NCBI GenBank assembly: GCA_963817635.1
Contig: CAWFPR010000027.1
Location: 130,685-194,684 of the forward strand
Length of the DNA stretch: 64,000 nt
Reading direction: 5' to 3'
From: CAWFPR01 sp963817635
GTDB taxonomy: Bacteria; Acidobacteriota; Vicinamibacteria; Vicinamibacterales; 2-12-FULL-66-21
Of the stretch, positions 18,551-29,237 are shown in pieces (the first letter of the stretch is position 1; each line of letters starts with the position of its first letter). Below the pieces are notes generated by a model, which saw only the letters and a list, made by a program, of their open reading frames with translations, was not told the DNA's origin and made no database searches. A program made the translations under genes and the position numbers.

Positions 18551-18601
18551 AGGTCAGCGGCGATGCAGGTCAGCGGCGATGCAGATGAGGTCAGCGGCGA
18601 T
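18551..18601. repeat. 16-bp tandem repeat, three copies
   Basis: The unit AGGTCAGCGGCGATGC occurs at 18551-18566 and 18567-18582, and again (14 bp) at 18588-18601 after a 5-bp interruption. It encodes the last residues of the broken membrane-protein remnant. Confidence 0.8.
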
Positions 18602-19133
18602 CGCCAAGGCCGGTGCCAAACGCAACGCGGCAGCTCTCGGCGTCGATGATCGGTCGGCCTGTGCTTCAATCCACTCGAACTGGATCATCAGGAGCAGAAT
18701 CACGGCTCCAGTTCCCTTGCAGAGCAGGGAGACCAGCAGGAGCGCCCCCGCGACCGGCGCGAACGCGGCACTGCGGAACCCGCGCACGTAGGCGATCAAC
18801 GCCAGCACGCCGAACGCCGCGTCACCAACAGGTCCGTGATCCCCGCGACCCACAGAACCGGCTCCGTATGGACCGGGTGGACGGAGAAGACGATCGCCGC
18901 GACGAGCGGCAGGAACGGATGGTGCGTAGGGTCGCCCCAGCGAACGAGTACCGCGCGGGCGAGCACATAGACGCCGATTACCGCGAGTATGTGAAACGCG
19001 ACATTGAGAAGATGGAACGCCCACGGGTGAGCGCCCGCCGCCGCGTACACGATGGCATAGAGCACGTGCATCATGGGGCGGTAGAAGCTCGTGCTGTACC
19101 TGTGGGCTGTTGACAGTGCTGGGCACGCCTTCC
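18554..19133 (-). pseudogene. Remnant of an O-mannosyltransferase/TMTC-like membrane protein
   Basis: Two overlapping frames together encode a fragment of a polytopic membrane protein of the TMTC/DUF1736 type. The segment STSFYRPMMHVLYAIVYAA is followed by HPWAFHLLNVAFH and the diagnostic luminal loop FSVHPVHTEPVLWVAGITD. The frame then changes near 18827 to AFGVLALIAYVRGF. Full-length relatives exceed 500 residues with TPR repeats. This copy lacks the N-terminus (no start codon before 19074) and is cut off at 18554 inside a 16-bp tandem repeat. Even after repairing the frameshift it is a truncated pseudogene. Confidence 0.65.
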
Positions 19134-19168
19134 GTCACTGGCCGGCCGCCGGCCGAGACTGCCGGTGG

Positions 19169-19187
19169 CATAATCAGGCACCAGGAG
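19169..19187 (+). promoter_or_regulatory. -10 box and SD of the prolyl oligopeptidase gene
   Basis: CATAAT (19169-19174) and AGGAG (19183-19187) precede ATG 19195 with normal spacing, in contrast to the many leaderless-looking starts nearby. Confidence 0.4.
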
Positions 19188-19194
19188 TACGAAG

Positions 19195-21382
19195 ATGACC
19201 AATCGCCTGCGCCGCGCCCTCACCCTCGTCGTCGCCCTGTCCGGAGCCGCGACCCTCCTCGCGCAAGGGCTCCAGTATCCCGTCGCCAAAAAGGTCGACC
19301 AGGTCGACGATTATCACGGCACGAAGGTCGCCGATCCCTATCGCTGGCTCGAGGATGACGCCTCGGCCGAAACAGCGGCCTGGGTGGAGGCCGAAAACAA
19401 GGTGACCTTCCCGTATCTGGAGAAAATCCCCTACCGCGATGCCCTGACGGCGCGCGTGAGGGCGCTGAACGACTATCCGAAGTACTCGTCGCCGTCGCGG
19501 AAGGGGCCCTACTACTTCTTCCTGAAGAACGACGGCCTGCAAGCGCAGAGCGTGCTCTACATCCAGAAGGGCCTCGACGGCACACCAGACGTCCTGATCG
19601 ATCCGAACGCGTGGTCGAAGGACGGCACGATGCGGCTCGGCACCTTCGTTCCGTCGGCCGACGCGAAGTACGCGGTCTACGGGATCTCCACCAGCGGCTC
19701 CGACTGGCAGCAGTACAAAGTGATGGAGCTGGCGACGAAGAAAATCCTGCCTGACACGATCGACTGGGTCAAAGTGTCGGGCGTCGCGTGGCAGCAGGAC
19801 GGCTTCTACTACAGCCGGTACCCCGAGCCGGCGAAAGGGACGGAAAAGGCCTCCATCAACGAGGATCACCGCGTCTACTTCCACAAGGTCGGGACGCCGC
19901 AGTCTGAGGACCGGCAGATTTTCCAGGACGCGGCCAACCCGCAGCGTTTCAACACCGTCGAGACGACCGAAGACGAGCGCTTCGCTCTCCTGACCGTCTC
20001 GGATCGCGGCAAGGGCACGGACGGGAATGCCCTGTTCGCCCGCGATCTGTCGCGGGGTGAGCGCGAGTTCAACCCGGTCGTCCGGACCATCGGCAACGAC
20101 TCGTACGGCGTGGTGGACAACCTCGCCGACAAGCTCCTGGTCGAGACCAACCGCAACGCGCCAAACGGCCGCGTCGTTCTGGTGGACCCGAAACAGCCTG
20201 AAGAGACCAACTGGAAGACGATCCTCCCTGAGCGGGCCGAACCGCTCCAGGGCGTGAGCACCGCCGGCGGAAGGATCTTCGCGACTTACCTCAAGGACGT
20301 CACGACGCACGCGTACGTCTACAGCCTCGACGGCACACTCGAGAACGAAATCGAACTTCCCGGCCCCGGCATAGCCGGCGGGTTCGGCGGCAACCGCGAC
20401 GACACCTTCGTGTTCTACAGCTTCAACTCGCTGAGCGTGCCGCCGACAATCTATCGCTACGACATTGCGACGAAGAAGAGCACCGTCTTCCGTCAGTCCG
20501 AAGTGCCGGCCTACGATCCAGCCGCCTATGAAACGAAGCAGGTGTTCTATCCGGGCAAGGACGGCACGAAGATCCCGATGTTCCTCGTATACAAGAAGGG
20601 GCTGAAGCTCGACGGGACGAATCCGACGCTCCTCTACGCCTACGGCGGCTTCAATATCGTCCAGTCCCCGACATTCAGCGCGGCGCGGCTCGCGCTGCTC
20701 GAGCAGGGCTTCGTGTACGCCAACGCCAACATCCGCGGCGGCGGCGAGTACGGAGAGGCGTGGCACAAGCAGGGAATGAAGCTGACGAAGCAGACGGTTT
20801 TCGACGACTTCATCGCGGCGGCCGAGTGGCTCATCGCGAACAAGTACACCTCGACCGAGCGGCTCGCGGTTCAGGGCGGCTCGAACGGGGGCCTGCTGAT
20901 CGGCGCCGTCATCAACCAGCGGCCGGACCTCTTCAAGGTCGCCATTCCGCAGGTCGGTGTGATGGACATGCTGCGGTTCCAGAAGTTCACTATCGGCTGG
21001 AACTGGGTCGCGGACTACGGCTCGAGCGACAACCCGGACGAGTTCAAGGCGCTTTATGCATACTCGCCGCTGCACAACATCAAAGCGGGTGTGAAGTACC
21101 CGGCCACGCTGATTACGACGGCGGACCACGACGACCGGGTCGTCCCGGCGCACTCGTTCAAGTACCGCGGCCACCCTTCAGGCGAAAGCGAGCCGCGAGA
21201 CGCCCATCCTGATCCGGATCGACACGAAGTCCGGGCACGGCGCGGTCAGCCTGACCAAGGCTCTCGAGACGACCGCTGATATCTATGCGTTCATCATGTA
21301 CAACATGGGGCTGAAGCCCGCCCCGGGAACGCTGAACACGACCGCCGTCCCGAATGGGCCGCGCCAGGAGCCCGGACGATGA
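19195..21382 (+). CDS. Secreted prolyl oligopeptidase (S9A), frameshifted near the end
   Basis: This serine peptidase of about 729 residues cuts short peptides after proline. It has a signal peptide (LTLVVALSGAATLLAQ), the N-terminal S9 motif DPYRWLEDD, a seven-bladed propeller region and a C-terminal hydrolase domain. The nucleophile is Ser563 (VQGGSNGGLL) and the acid lies in DHDDRVVP. The frame breaks near 21170 (an extra C in TACCGCGG). The correct frame continues AATLQAKASRETPILI, includes the catalytic His in KSGHG and ends at TGA 21380-21382. That stop overlaps the ATG of the next gene (ATGA), which supports the repaired reading. The product is probably periplasmic. Confidence 0.9.
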
Positions 21383-22251
21383 GGACGCAAGGATTCGCGC
21401 GCGCGCTCTGTCTGACACTGGCCGCGGCGGCGACGGTGGCGGCCGTCGCCGCCGCCCCCAGCGAAAAGCTCGTGCTCGTCACCGTCGTCGCCGACGAAAC
21501 GAAGACGGCAACCGGGCTCACGCCTGCCGACTTCGTCGTGACCGAGGACAAGAAGTCCCTCCAGGTTACCGAGGCGGTGCCGGCCAACGACCCACTATCG
21601 ATCGTGCTCGTCGTCGATACGTCCCTGCCCGAGGGCACGGCGGCGTCCACGCCGGAATTGCGCAGGGCCCTGACGTCGTTCGTAGCCACCGTGCAGGAAC
21701 GCGAACCGGGCACCGAGTTCGCGCTGTATCAGGTCGCGAATGCCGCGACGCCGGTGACGGACTTCACGACCAGCCGCGACGTGCTGCAGAAGGGCATCGA
21801 TGTGATCGCCTCGGGCACGCCCACCGGCAGCGCCATGCTGGAGGGAGTCGTCACCGCCGCCAGGAAGATCGCCGCGATGCCGGCTCCCAGGCGCGCGATT
21901 GTCTGTCTCGGAATCGGGACCGCGGAGGGCAGCAGCCAGATGCCCCAGGATGTCGCGAACCTCGTGCGCAAATCCGGCGCGACACTGTGGGTCGTGTCGG
22001 TACAGCGCGCCACCGACCAGCCGCTCACGAACCGCGATGTGGTGTGGACGCGCGCGACCGCCGACAGCGGCGGGCTGCGCCAGAATGCCATCCAGGCCAA
22101 CCGGCTCGATGCGCAGCTGCGGACGGTCGCGAACAGCCTGCTGTCGCAGTACACGCTGCGGATCGTCCGCAAGCGGGATGGCGCGGTCAAGGGACTGGAA
22201 GGGCATACGACCGGCGGATCGCCGGTCCTGTTCACGCACTGGATGAAATGA
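21379..22251 (+). CDS. VWFA-related secreted protein (acidobacterial type), degenerate MIDAS
   Basis: This 290-residue protein has a signal peptide (ALCLTLAAAATVAAVAAA). The N-terminal beta-domain (GLTPADFVVTEDKK) and the Rossmann-like VWFA core are typical of the acidobacterial VWFA-related family. The metal site reads VVDTSLPEG, so the second Ser of the DxSxS motif is absent and metal binding may be lost. Its start overlaps the stop of the prolyl oligopeptidase, so the two are coupled. Proteins of this family are thought to act in protein-protein contacts in the cell envelope; no specific partner is known here. Confidence 0.75.
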   Translation: MRTQGFARALCLTLAAAATVAAVAAAPSEKLVLVTVVADETKTATGLTPADFVVTEDKKSLQVTEAVPANDPLSIVLVVDTSLPEGTAASTPELRRALTSFVATVQEREPGTEFALYQVANAATPVTDFTTSRDVLQKGIDVIASGTPTGSAMLEGVVTAARKIAAMPAPRRAIVCLGIGTAEGSSQMPQDVANLVRKSGATLWVVSVQRATDQPLTNRDVVWTRATADSGGLRQNAIQANRLDAQLRTVANSLLSQYTLRIVRKRDGAVKGLEGHTTGGSPVLFTHWMK

Positions 22252-22272
22252 GCCGGCGCGGCGGCCCGATCG

Positions 22273-22512
22273 TCACGTCAGTCGCACGTCGCCCTTGAAG
22301 ATGATGAACACCAGGATGACGTCGAGCACGGCCACGAAGGAAGGGAACATCCCGCTCGCGTAGGGAATGAGCGGCAGCCCGAAGAAACCGGCCAGCCACG
22401 CCAGCAGGAATGCGGCGATCCCGCGCGGCCCGAGCTCGTCCCAGAACCATCCGTACACGAGAAGGACCCAGAACGCCGCGTGGGCGATGAGCGCCGCGAT
22501 GCCTGCCGACAT
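22273..22512 (-). CDS. Small hydrophobic membrane protein
   Basis: This 79-residue protein has about three hydrophobic segments (AALIAHAAFWVLLVYGWF, IAAFLLAWLAGFFGLPLI, FVAVLDVILVFIIF). It has no recognisable family. It lies 37 bp downstream of the ADOP permease on the same strand and could be co-transcribed with it. Its even hydrophobic pattern supports a real gene. Confidence 0.5.
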   Translation of the reverse strand: MSAGIAALIAHAAFWVLLVYGWFWDELGPRGIAAFLLAWLAGFFGLPLIPYASGMFPSFVAVLDVILVFIIFKGDVRLT

Positions 22513-22549
22513 GTTCCGCTGAAGTCTAATCCACCGCGGGGCGGGCGCC

Positions 22550-25176
22550 TCATCCCTCCCGCAGGGTCGCCAGCGGCGCCTGCCTGAGCGCCCGCCAGGC
22601 CGGAATCAGCGTGGCGCCAGTCGCCAGTCCCGCGACCAGCAGGCCGACGACGGCGAACGAGAACGGATCGGCGGCGGCGACGCCGAAGAGCACGGACCGC
22701 ATGCCGCGCCCCGCCAGGAGCGCGATGGCGCCGCCCGTCGCGAGACCGGCGATCACCCGGCGTGCGGAGCGGCCCAGCAGCAGGAGGACGATGGCGGATT
22801 CGCGCGCGCCGAGCGCGAGCCGGACGCCAATCTCTTTCCGCCGCGCCGCGATGTCGCCCGCAAGCACCCCGAAGACGCCGACGCAGGCGAGCAGCAGCGC
22901 CACGACGGCGAAGCCGCCGAGCAGCCACATCGTCAGACGGTCGCGGGCGTTCGATCGATCCACGAGCGTCGACAACTCGGTGACGGCGTAGAGCGGCAGC
23001 GACGGGTCCATCGACGCGACGGTCGCCCGCAGCGACGCGACGATGGCGGCTGGATCGCCGTCCACGCGAACGGCGAGGTCGCGCACGCTGTCGGGGAAAC
23101 GGCCGGCCGGCAGATACACCAGAGGCCGCGGCGGCGTTCGCGCATCGAAGAGGCGCACGTCATGGACCACGCCCGCAACCGTGACCGTCAGCCCGCCGTA
23201 CATCGCGACGGCGAGCGTCCGGCCCAGGGGGTCCCGGCCGGGCCACAGCGTGTGAGCCAGCGTGGCGCTGATCAGCGCGCGCGCCGGGCCCGTGTTGTCG
23301 CCCGCCCCGAAGTCCGTCCCGCGCTCGAGCGACACGCCGAGCGCATCGAGCGCGCTGTCGCCGGCGAGGCGCACGTCAGCGACGGGATCCTGTCCGTTCG
23401 GGTCCGGCGCGCGTGTCGCGTCGCGCACCGTAGTCGCTGGTCCCATGCCGTTGAACGGCCGCGTGCTGACGATCCCTGCCGCCTTGACGCCCGGCAGCGC
23501 GCGTACCCGATCAACGAGGCGTTCGTAGAAGAGGAGCTGGCTCTCGGGCGTGGCGTAGGTGCCTGGCAGGGCCACGCGTCCGACGACGACCCCGCGCGGA
23601 GCGAACCCGAGATCGACGGCGGACAGTTCGGCGAAACTCCGTATCGTGAGCAGGGCCATGATGCCGAGCGCGCAGGCGAGCGCAATTTCGGCCACCACCA
23701 GCACGCCGCTGCCGGCCTGCGTCGCCGTGCGGCCGGAACGAGCATCGCCGGCGAGATTCGCGACGGCGCCGGTGCGCCTGCCGCGGAAGGCCGCGAGCGA
23801 CCCGAAGAGCAGCGTGGCGCTCATCGCGATGGCGCTCGACAGGAGCAGCACCGGCGTGTCGACGGCCACGGCGCCCGGGCGCGGAACATCCGGCGGGAGG
23901 AGCGCGACGAGGAGCTGGACGCCGGGAACTGCCGCGGCCGTGCCGGCAATCGCGCCGAGCACGCCGAGCAGCGCGTGCTGGGTGAAGAGCTGGCGGAAGA
24001 GGCGCCGGTCGGTCGCCCCGATTGCCCGCCGGACCGCGAGTTCCTGCGCGCGCCGCGTCATGCCGGACAGCGTGAGGGTCGCGACGTTCGCGACCGCCAT
24101 CAGCAGGAGGAGTCCGACGGCGCCGAGCAGCACGAGAAGTGACGCCCGCACGTTCCCGGTGATTTCTTCAGCGAGCGGAACGACGGAGGCGGACCAGCCC
24201 TCGTTGCCGGCGGATTCGCGTGCGCGCCCGGCCGCCACGCTCACCATTTCGACGCGCGCCTGGTCGGGCGAGACGTTCGGGGCCAGGCGTCCGATGACGA
24301 TCAGGAACCGCCCGTACGCGCGCGTCTGCGGAGACGCGACCAGCGGGAACCACAGGTCCTGCGGCCCGAGCCATCCTGAGTTGCGGCGGGTCGAACCCAG
24401 CCGGCATGACGCCGGCAATCGTGTAGGACTTCGCCGACATCGTGACCGCGCGGCCGATCACGGAGGGATCGGCGTTGAACCGCCGCCTCCAGAGGCTGTC
24501 GCTCAGGATCACGGCGAGCCCGTCGCGCGCGTCGGTTTCGACGAAATCGCGCCCCAGTGCGGGTGAGACGCCGAGCGTGCGGAAGTAGGCGGCCGTCACC
24601 TCGGCTCCGACCAGCCGTTCCGGCGCGTCGGCGCCCGGCAACGTGATCGAGGTCGGCACCACGGCCGCCATCGACGCGAAGCTTCGCGCCCGGTCGCGCC
24701 AGGCCTCGAAATTGTCCAGCGACACGACGTTGTCGTTGCGGTTCTTCGGGATGTTCCGCTCCCAGACGACGACCAGCCGGTCGGCCGCCGCATACGGCAG
24801 GGGCCGGATGAGAATGCCGTAGACGAGACTCACGATCGCCGTGACGGCGCCGATTCCGAGCGCGAACGTGAGCACGGCCGCGAGGGTATGGCCCGGGTTG
24901 CGCCTCAGGACCCGCGCCGCGTAGCGCACGTCGAGCACGAGATCTTCCAGCCCGCGTCCTCCACGGGCATCGCGCGCCTGCTCCTTGATCGCTTCGATGC
25001 CTCCGAAATCCGCCAGCGCCGAGCGCCGGGCGTCGTCCGGCGACATCCCGGCGGCGACCCGGTCGGCGATCTCGCAGTCGAGGTGATGGGCGAATTCGGC
25101 GCTCATCGAGCGTTCAACGGAGCCGCGGCGCGCGATCTGGCCGCACCCGACGGAGCATGCGGGTCATCCAGTGCAT
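22550..25176 (-). CDS. ADOP-type ABC transporter permease (MacB/FtsX family), frameshifted
   Basis: This is a permease of about 875 residues. The N-terminal ADOP region (SVERSMSAEFAHHLDCEI, then DLVLDVRYAARVLRRNPGH) is followed by the first transmembrane segment, a MacB periplasmic domain, three FtsX helices, a second periplasmic domain and a second FtsX bundle (DIAARRKEIGVRLALGA). ATG 25176 with GGAGG is 10 bp after the PadR stop. The frame breaks near 25118 (one extra base) and near 24405; both halves join without loss. Known roles of the family are mechanotransmission and export of peptides or drugs. No ATPase gene is nearby. PadR directly upstream probably controls expression. Confidence 0.85.
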
Positions 25177-25186
25177 CGGCTCCTCC

Positions 25187-25516
25187 CTACGTCGCGCGAA
25201 TCACGTGGTTCATGGCAGCCGAGAATGCGCGCCAGGCATCGACCTCGTCGGCCAGTTGCTTCCGTCCGGCTGGCGTGAGCCGGTAGATCTTGATGCGGCG
25301 GCCCTCGGCCGACTGCGCCTCGTCGCCCGCAATCCAGCCGCGGTCCTCGAGACGATACAGCGCCGGGTACAGCGATCCCTGCGTCACGCTGAGCACATCC
25401 CGCGACAGGGCCTGAATCCGTTTCGAGATGGCCCAGCCGTGAAGCGCGCCGTGGGCCAGCGCCTTCAGGACCAGCAGGTCGAGGGTCCCCTGGAGCAGGT
25501 CGGGTTTCTGTGACAT
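25187..25516 (-). CDS. PadR-family transcriptional regulator
   Basis: This 109-residue winged-helix repressor has the family pattern LLQGTLDLLVLKALA, ALHGWAISKRIQAL, VTQGSLYPALYRLEDRGWI and RRIKIYRLTPAGRKQL. It leads the permease gene by 10 bp, the usual acidobacterial PadR-ADOP layout, in which PadR responds to aromatic or toxic compounds and represses the transporter. Upstream is a 205-bp divergent region shared with a second permease. Confidence 0.93.
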   Translation of the reverse strand: MSQKPDLLQGTLDLLVLKALAHGALHGWAISKRIQALSRDVLSVTQGSLYPALYRLEDRGWIAGDEAQSAEGRRIKIYRLTPAGRKQLADEVDAWRAFSAAMNHVIRAT

Positions 25517-25531
25517 AGGTGTTCGGGGGTC

Positions 25532-25586
25532 GGCGCTCGGCGCTCGTGCTCGGCGCTCGGTGCCCGGCGTTCGGCGGTCGGCGGTG
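25532..25586. repeat. Degenerate 7-bp tandem array (GGCGCTC type)
   Basis: About eight units of GGCGCTC and variants (GGTGCCC, GGCGTTC, GGCGGTC, GGCGGTG), with one 6-bp unit, lie just upstream of the padR start. Confidence 0.8.
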
Positions 25587-25617
25587 CGTCGGGCTTCGGC
25601 CCGAATACTTTGCCGTT

Positions 25618-25646
25618 CGACAATAGAGTCGCCGATTCGATTGTCG
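25618..25646. promoter_or_regulatory. Inverted repeat in the divergent padR/permease promoter region
   Basis: CGACAAT (25618-25624) and its exact complement ATTGTCG (25640-25646) are separated by 15 nt, about one and a half helical turns. This is a plausible dimer operator, possibly for PadR, controlling both divergent permease units. Confidence 0.35.
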
Positions 25647-25721
25647 GATGTCAAGGTATGCGAATATTCCCGAACGCGCGGGCCGGTTCTCACGTAAACG
25701 GTGTAGATTCGAGGTGGCTTC

Positions 25722-28194
25722 ATGGAACGGCTGATCCAGGACATCCGGTTTGCAGCTCGGGTCCTCTGGAAGGACAAGGGGCTTCGCGCTCACGGCGGTG
25801 CTGACGCTCGGCATCTGCATCGGGGCGAACGCGGCGATTTTCGCGGTGGTCAACGCGGTCCTGCTTCAGCCGCTCCCGGTGCCGGACGCCCGCCAGCTGG
25901 TCCACATGTACAACTCGTACCCGGGTGCCGGGGTCTCGGACCGTGGCTCGACCGGAGTTCCCGACTACTACGACCGGCTTCGCGAAACGGACGTCTTCCA
26001 GGAGCAGGCGCTCTACAACACGCGCGGCGTCACCCTCGGCCAGGAAGGCGCCCCCCAGCGCGTCACCGCGATGGCCGGCACGCCGTCGCTGCTGCGGCTG
26101 CTCCAGACCCATCCCCTCCGCGGCCGCCTGTTCGTCGAGGAAGACGGCGAGATCGGCAAGACCCACAAGACGGTCCTGACCTACGCGACCTGGCAGCGGT
26201 TCTTCGGCGGCAGGGACGACGCGATCGGCAAGGACCTGCGGATCAACGGTGAGCCGTATTCGATCGTGGGCGTGCTGCCGCAGGGCTTCTCGTTCCTGGA
26301 CCCCGATATCGTGCTGTGGCTGCCGGTCGCCTTCACGGCCGAGGAGAAGTCGGACGACTCGCGGCACAGCAACAACTGGTCGTACATCGCACGGCTGAAG
26401 CCCGGCGCGAGCCTCGAGCAGGCCCGCCAGGAAATCGACGCGTTGAACGCGCGCAACCTGGACCGCTTTCCCGCCTTCAAGGAAATCCTGATCAACGCCG
26501 GCTTCCACACCGTCGTCGTCCCGCTGCAGGCCTACCTGGTGCGGGACATCCGCGGCACGCTCATGCTCCTCTGGGGCGGCGTCGCCTTCGTGCTCCTCAT
26601 CGGCGCGGTGAACATCACGAACCTGATGCTGGTGCGGTCCACGGCGCGGACGCGCGAGCTGGCCACGCGTCACGCCCTCGGCGCGGGTCTCGGCCGGATC
26701 GGCCGGCAGCTGCTGACCGAGACCGTCCTCCTCACTTTCGTGGGCGCTGCGCTCGGTCTCGCCCTGGGCGACGTCGGGCTCCGCATGCTCGTGGCGTTCG
26801 GAGTCGAGCAGACGCCGCAGGGCACTCCGATTGTCATGGACGGGAGCGTCGTGGCCTTCACCGCGGCGCTGGCGTTGGCGATCGGCGTGCTCATCGGCCT
26901 GGTGCCGGTCCTGAATCTCCGCAACCTCAACCTGGGCCAGGCATTCCGTGAAGAAGGGCGCAGCGGCACCTCCAGCCGCAAGGCGCGGGCGACGCGGCGG
27001 GTCCTGGTGACGGCGCAGATCGCGTTCGCGTTCATGCTGCTCATCGGCGCCGGCCTGATGCTCGCCAGCTTCCGGCACATTCTCGCAGTCCGCCCGGGGT
27101 TCGACCCGGCGCAGGTCCTGACCGGGCTGGTCAGCCCGCCGTCGGCGCGATATGCGGACGATGCCTCGCTGAATGGTTTCGACAACCGGCTGCTCGAGCG
27201 CGTGCGCACGCTGCCCGGCGTCCAGGCGGCCGGCCTCACGAGCAACCTGCCGCTCTCGGGTAACTACAGCGACAGCGTGATTCTCGCCGAAGGTTACGTG
27301 ATGAAGCCTGGCGAGTCGCTCATTTCGCCGTTTCAGACCCGCATCACGCCGGGGTATTTCGAGGCGATGAAAGTCCCGCTCTTGCGCGGACGCTTTTTCA
27401 CGGCGTCGGACGTCGAACAGGCCCCCCGGGCGGTCATCGTGGACGACCGGCTCGCCGCGCGGTTCTGGGGGACGGACGATCCCATCGGGCGTCGGCTCTG
27501 GCAGCCTGACTCGGCGGGAGAGCTCAAGGACGGGCCCGGACCGAAAAGCAAGTTCTACACCGTTGTCGGCGTCGTGGGGAGCGTGCGCATGACCGGCCTG
27601 ACGGAAAAAGCGCCGGTCGGCAGCTACTACTTCGCGATGGCGCAGGACTCCGCCCGGACGGTCACGCTCGTCGTGCGCGGCGCCGGGCAGCCCGACACGC
27701 TCGTGTCGTCCATCCGGCGCGAACTGGCGGGCATCGATCCCGAGCTGCCGTTCTACAGCGTGCGGCCGATGCAGGAACGCCTGGATGCGTCGCTCCTCAA
27801 CCGCCGGACGCCGATGCTGCTCGCGTCGCTCTTCGGCGCGATCGCGCTGCTGCTCGCGGCCGTCGGGTTGTACGGCGTGCTGACCTACCAGGTGTCGCAG
27901 CGCCGGCGTGAGATCGGCATCCGGATGGCGCTTGGCAGCGACACCGGGCGGATCTTCACGATGGTCGTGCGTGAGGGACTGGTGCTCGTCGGCGTCGGCC
28001 TCGTGGCGGGCCTCGCTGGCGCGTTCGCGATCCGACGCGCGATGGAGTCGCAGTTGTTCGGCGTCGGGCCGATGGACCCGCAGGTCACCGCCGGGGTGGC
28101 GTTCGTCCTCGGGACGGTGGCGCTGCTGGCGTGCGCGGTGCCGGCGCGGCGGGCGGCACACATCGATCCGCTCATCGCGCTGTCGGATCAGTGA
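25722..28194 (+). CDS. ADOP-type ABC transporter permease (MacB/FtsX family), frameshifted
   Basis: This permease of about 824 residues starts MERLIQDIRFAARVLWKDK at ATG 25722, then shifts frame near 25782 (GGGG should be GGG) into FALTAVLTLGICIGANAAIF. It has two MacB periplasmic domains and two FtsX helix bundles (RTRELATRHALGAG and QRRREIGIRMALGSD are the coupling segments). Unlike the other permease it lacks the extra N-terminal ADOP cytoplasmic domain. It is divergent from padR and shares its regulatory region. No ATPase is encoded nearby. Confidence 0.85.
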
Positions 28195-28303
28195 CGGTGC
28201 GCTCTGGCGGCCGGCGCCAGACTGGCCGTTTGAGCCGATCGGGCGATTGGGCTATCCTCTCGGGGCCACGCCTGGCATGCCCCCCGAACCCGAGAGGTGT
28301 CCC

Positions 28304-29185
28304 GTGACCATTCGTCGCACCGTCGGAGCCGGACTGGCCGGATTCGCCGCGCTTGGCGCGCTGGCGGCTGCGCAGAAGGGGCCGGTGGTCGCCGACGTGC
28401 TCCGGGCGGGCACCGAGTACCTGGCGGCCTACGCGCCGAAGGTCTCAGGCGTGTCGCTCGAGGAGCAATACACGATCATCGACGTGTCGAGCGGCCGGAT
28501 GGCGACGCCCCAGCGCCTCAGCTCAGACGTCGTGCTGCTGAATCTCTCCGGCCGGGTGGTCGCGCTCCGGGACGCGTACGCGATCGACAACAACCCGCTG
28601 CGCGAGCGCACGCCGCGTATCACGGCGCTCCTCGCCAGCCCGACGGCAGCAGCCTGGGAACAGGCGCAGGCGTACGCCGCCGCGTCGTTCCGCCACATGA
28701 AGGCGGATATCGTCGCGACGCTCAACGATCCGACGCTCGCGCTCCAGTTCCTGACACCGGTCAACCAGCCGCGCGTGACCTTCAAGATCGACGGCCACAA
28801 GCGGTTCGACGACACCGACACCGTGGGCCTGAGCTTCCAGGAGTCCAAGAACCGCGAGGCCGCCTACATCATCAGCACGCGCGGAAAGGCCCTCGCGTCG
28901 GGCCGCCTGTGGATCGACCCTGCGACAGGCCGGATTCATCAGACCGAGCTGTCGATGCAGTCGGCGACCGAGACCGCGCGCATCACGGTCACCTACGCGC
29001 ACGACAGCGCGCTCGATCTGTGGCTGCCGAAACAGATGGTGGACGTCTACCGATCGAGCGAGGGGTCAACCGGGGTCAGCAGCATGGGCACCGGCGGGGG
29101 CTACAACGTCCGGCAGGAGTTCGAGTGCCGGGCGAGCTACGCCAACGCGCGGCTGACGCCAATCGAAATGTCGGTCGCGAAGTAG
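28304..29185 (+). CDS. Secreted protein of unknown function
   Basis: This 293-residue protein has a signal peptide (VGAGLAGFAALGALAAA). I chose GTG 28304 because GAGAGG lies 7 nt upstream and the signal then starts at the N-terminus; ATG 28277 in frame is the alternative. The mature part is beta-rich, with VSLEEQYTIIDVSSGRM and GRLWIDPATGRIHQTELSM. The latter resembles the repeated WIDP-type strand of outer-membrane lipoprotein-sorting-like folds. It follows the permease by 109 bp on the same strand. No enzyme motif is seen. Confidence 0.65.
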   Translation: MTIRRTVGAGLAGFAALGALAAAQKGPVVADVLRAGTEYLAAYAPKVSGVSLEEQYTIIDVSSGRMATPQRLSSDVVLLNLSGRVVALRDAYAIDNNPLRERTPRITALLASPTAAAWEQAQAYAAASFRHMKADIVATLNDPTLALQFLTPVNQPRVTFKIDGHKRFDDTDTVGLSFQESKNREAAYIISTRGKALASGRLWIDPATGRIHQTELSMQSATETARITVTYAHDSALDLWLPKQMVDVYRSSEGSTGVSSMGTGGGYNVRQEFECRASYANARLTPIEMSVAK

Positions 29186-29196
29186 ATCGGCAAGCC

Positions 29197-29224
29197 TTTC
29201 CATTTACCCTTTCCCATATTCCAT
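29197..29224. repeat. Four-unit 7-bp tandem array (TTTCCAT type)
   Basis: TTTCCAT, TTACCCT, TTCCCAT and ATTCCAT follow one another without gaps in the 52-bp space between two convergent genes. Confidence 0.7.
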
Positions 29225-29237
29225 CAGGCCGGCATGT

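Noticed and set aside
19174..21174. 666-residue open frame antisense to prolyl oligopeptidase
   Set aside because: Composition is Arg/Val/Asp-rich with no motif; the plus strand carries all S9 catalytic residues.
25720..28161. 813-residue open frame antisense to the second ADOP permease
   Set aside because: Shadow frame rich in Arg, His, Gln and Glu; the sense frame has two MacB and FtsX domains.
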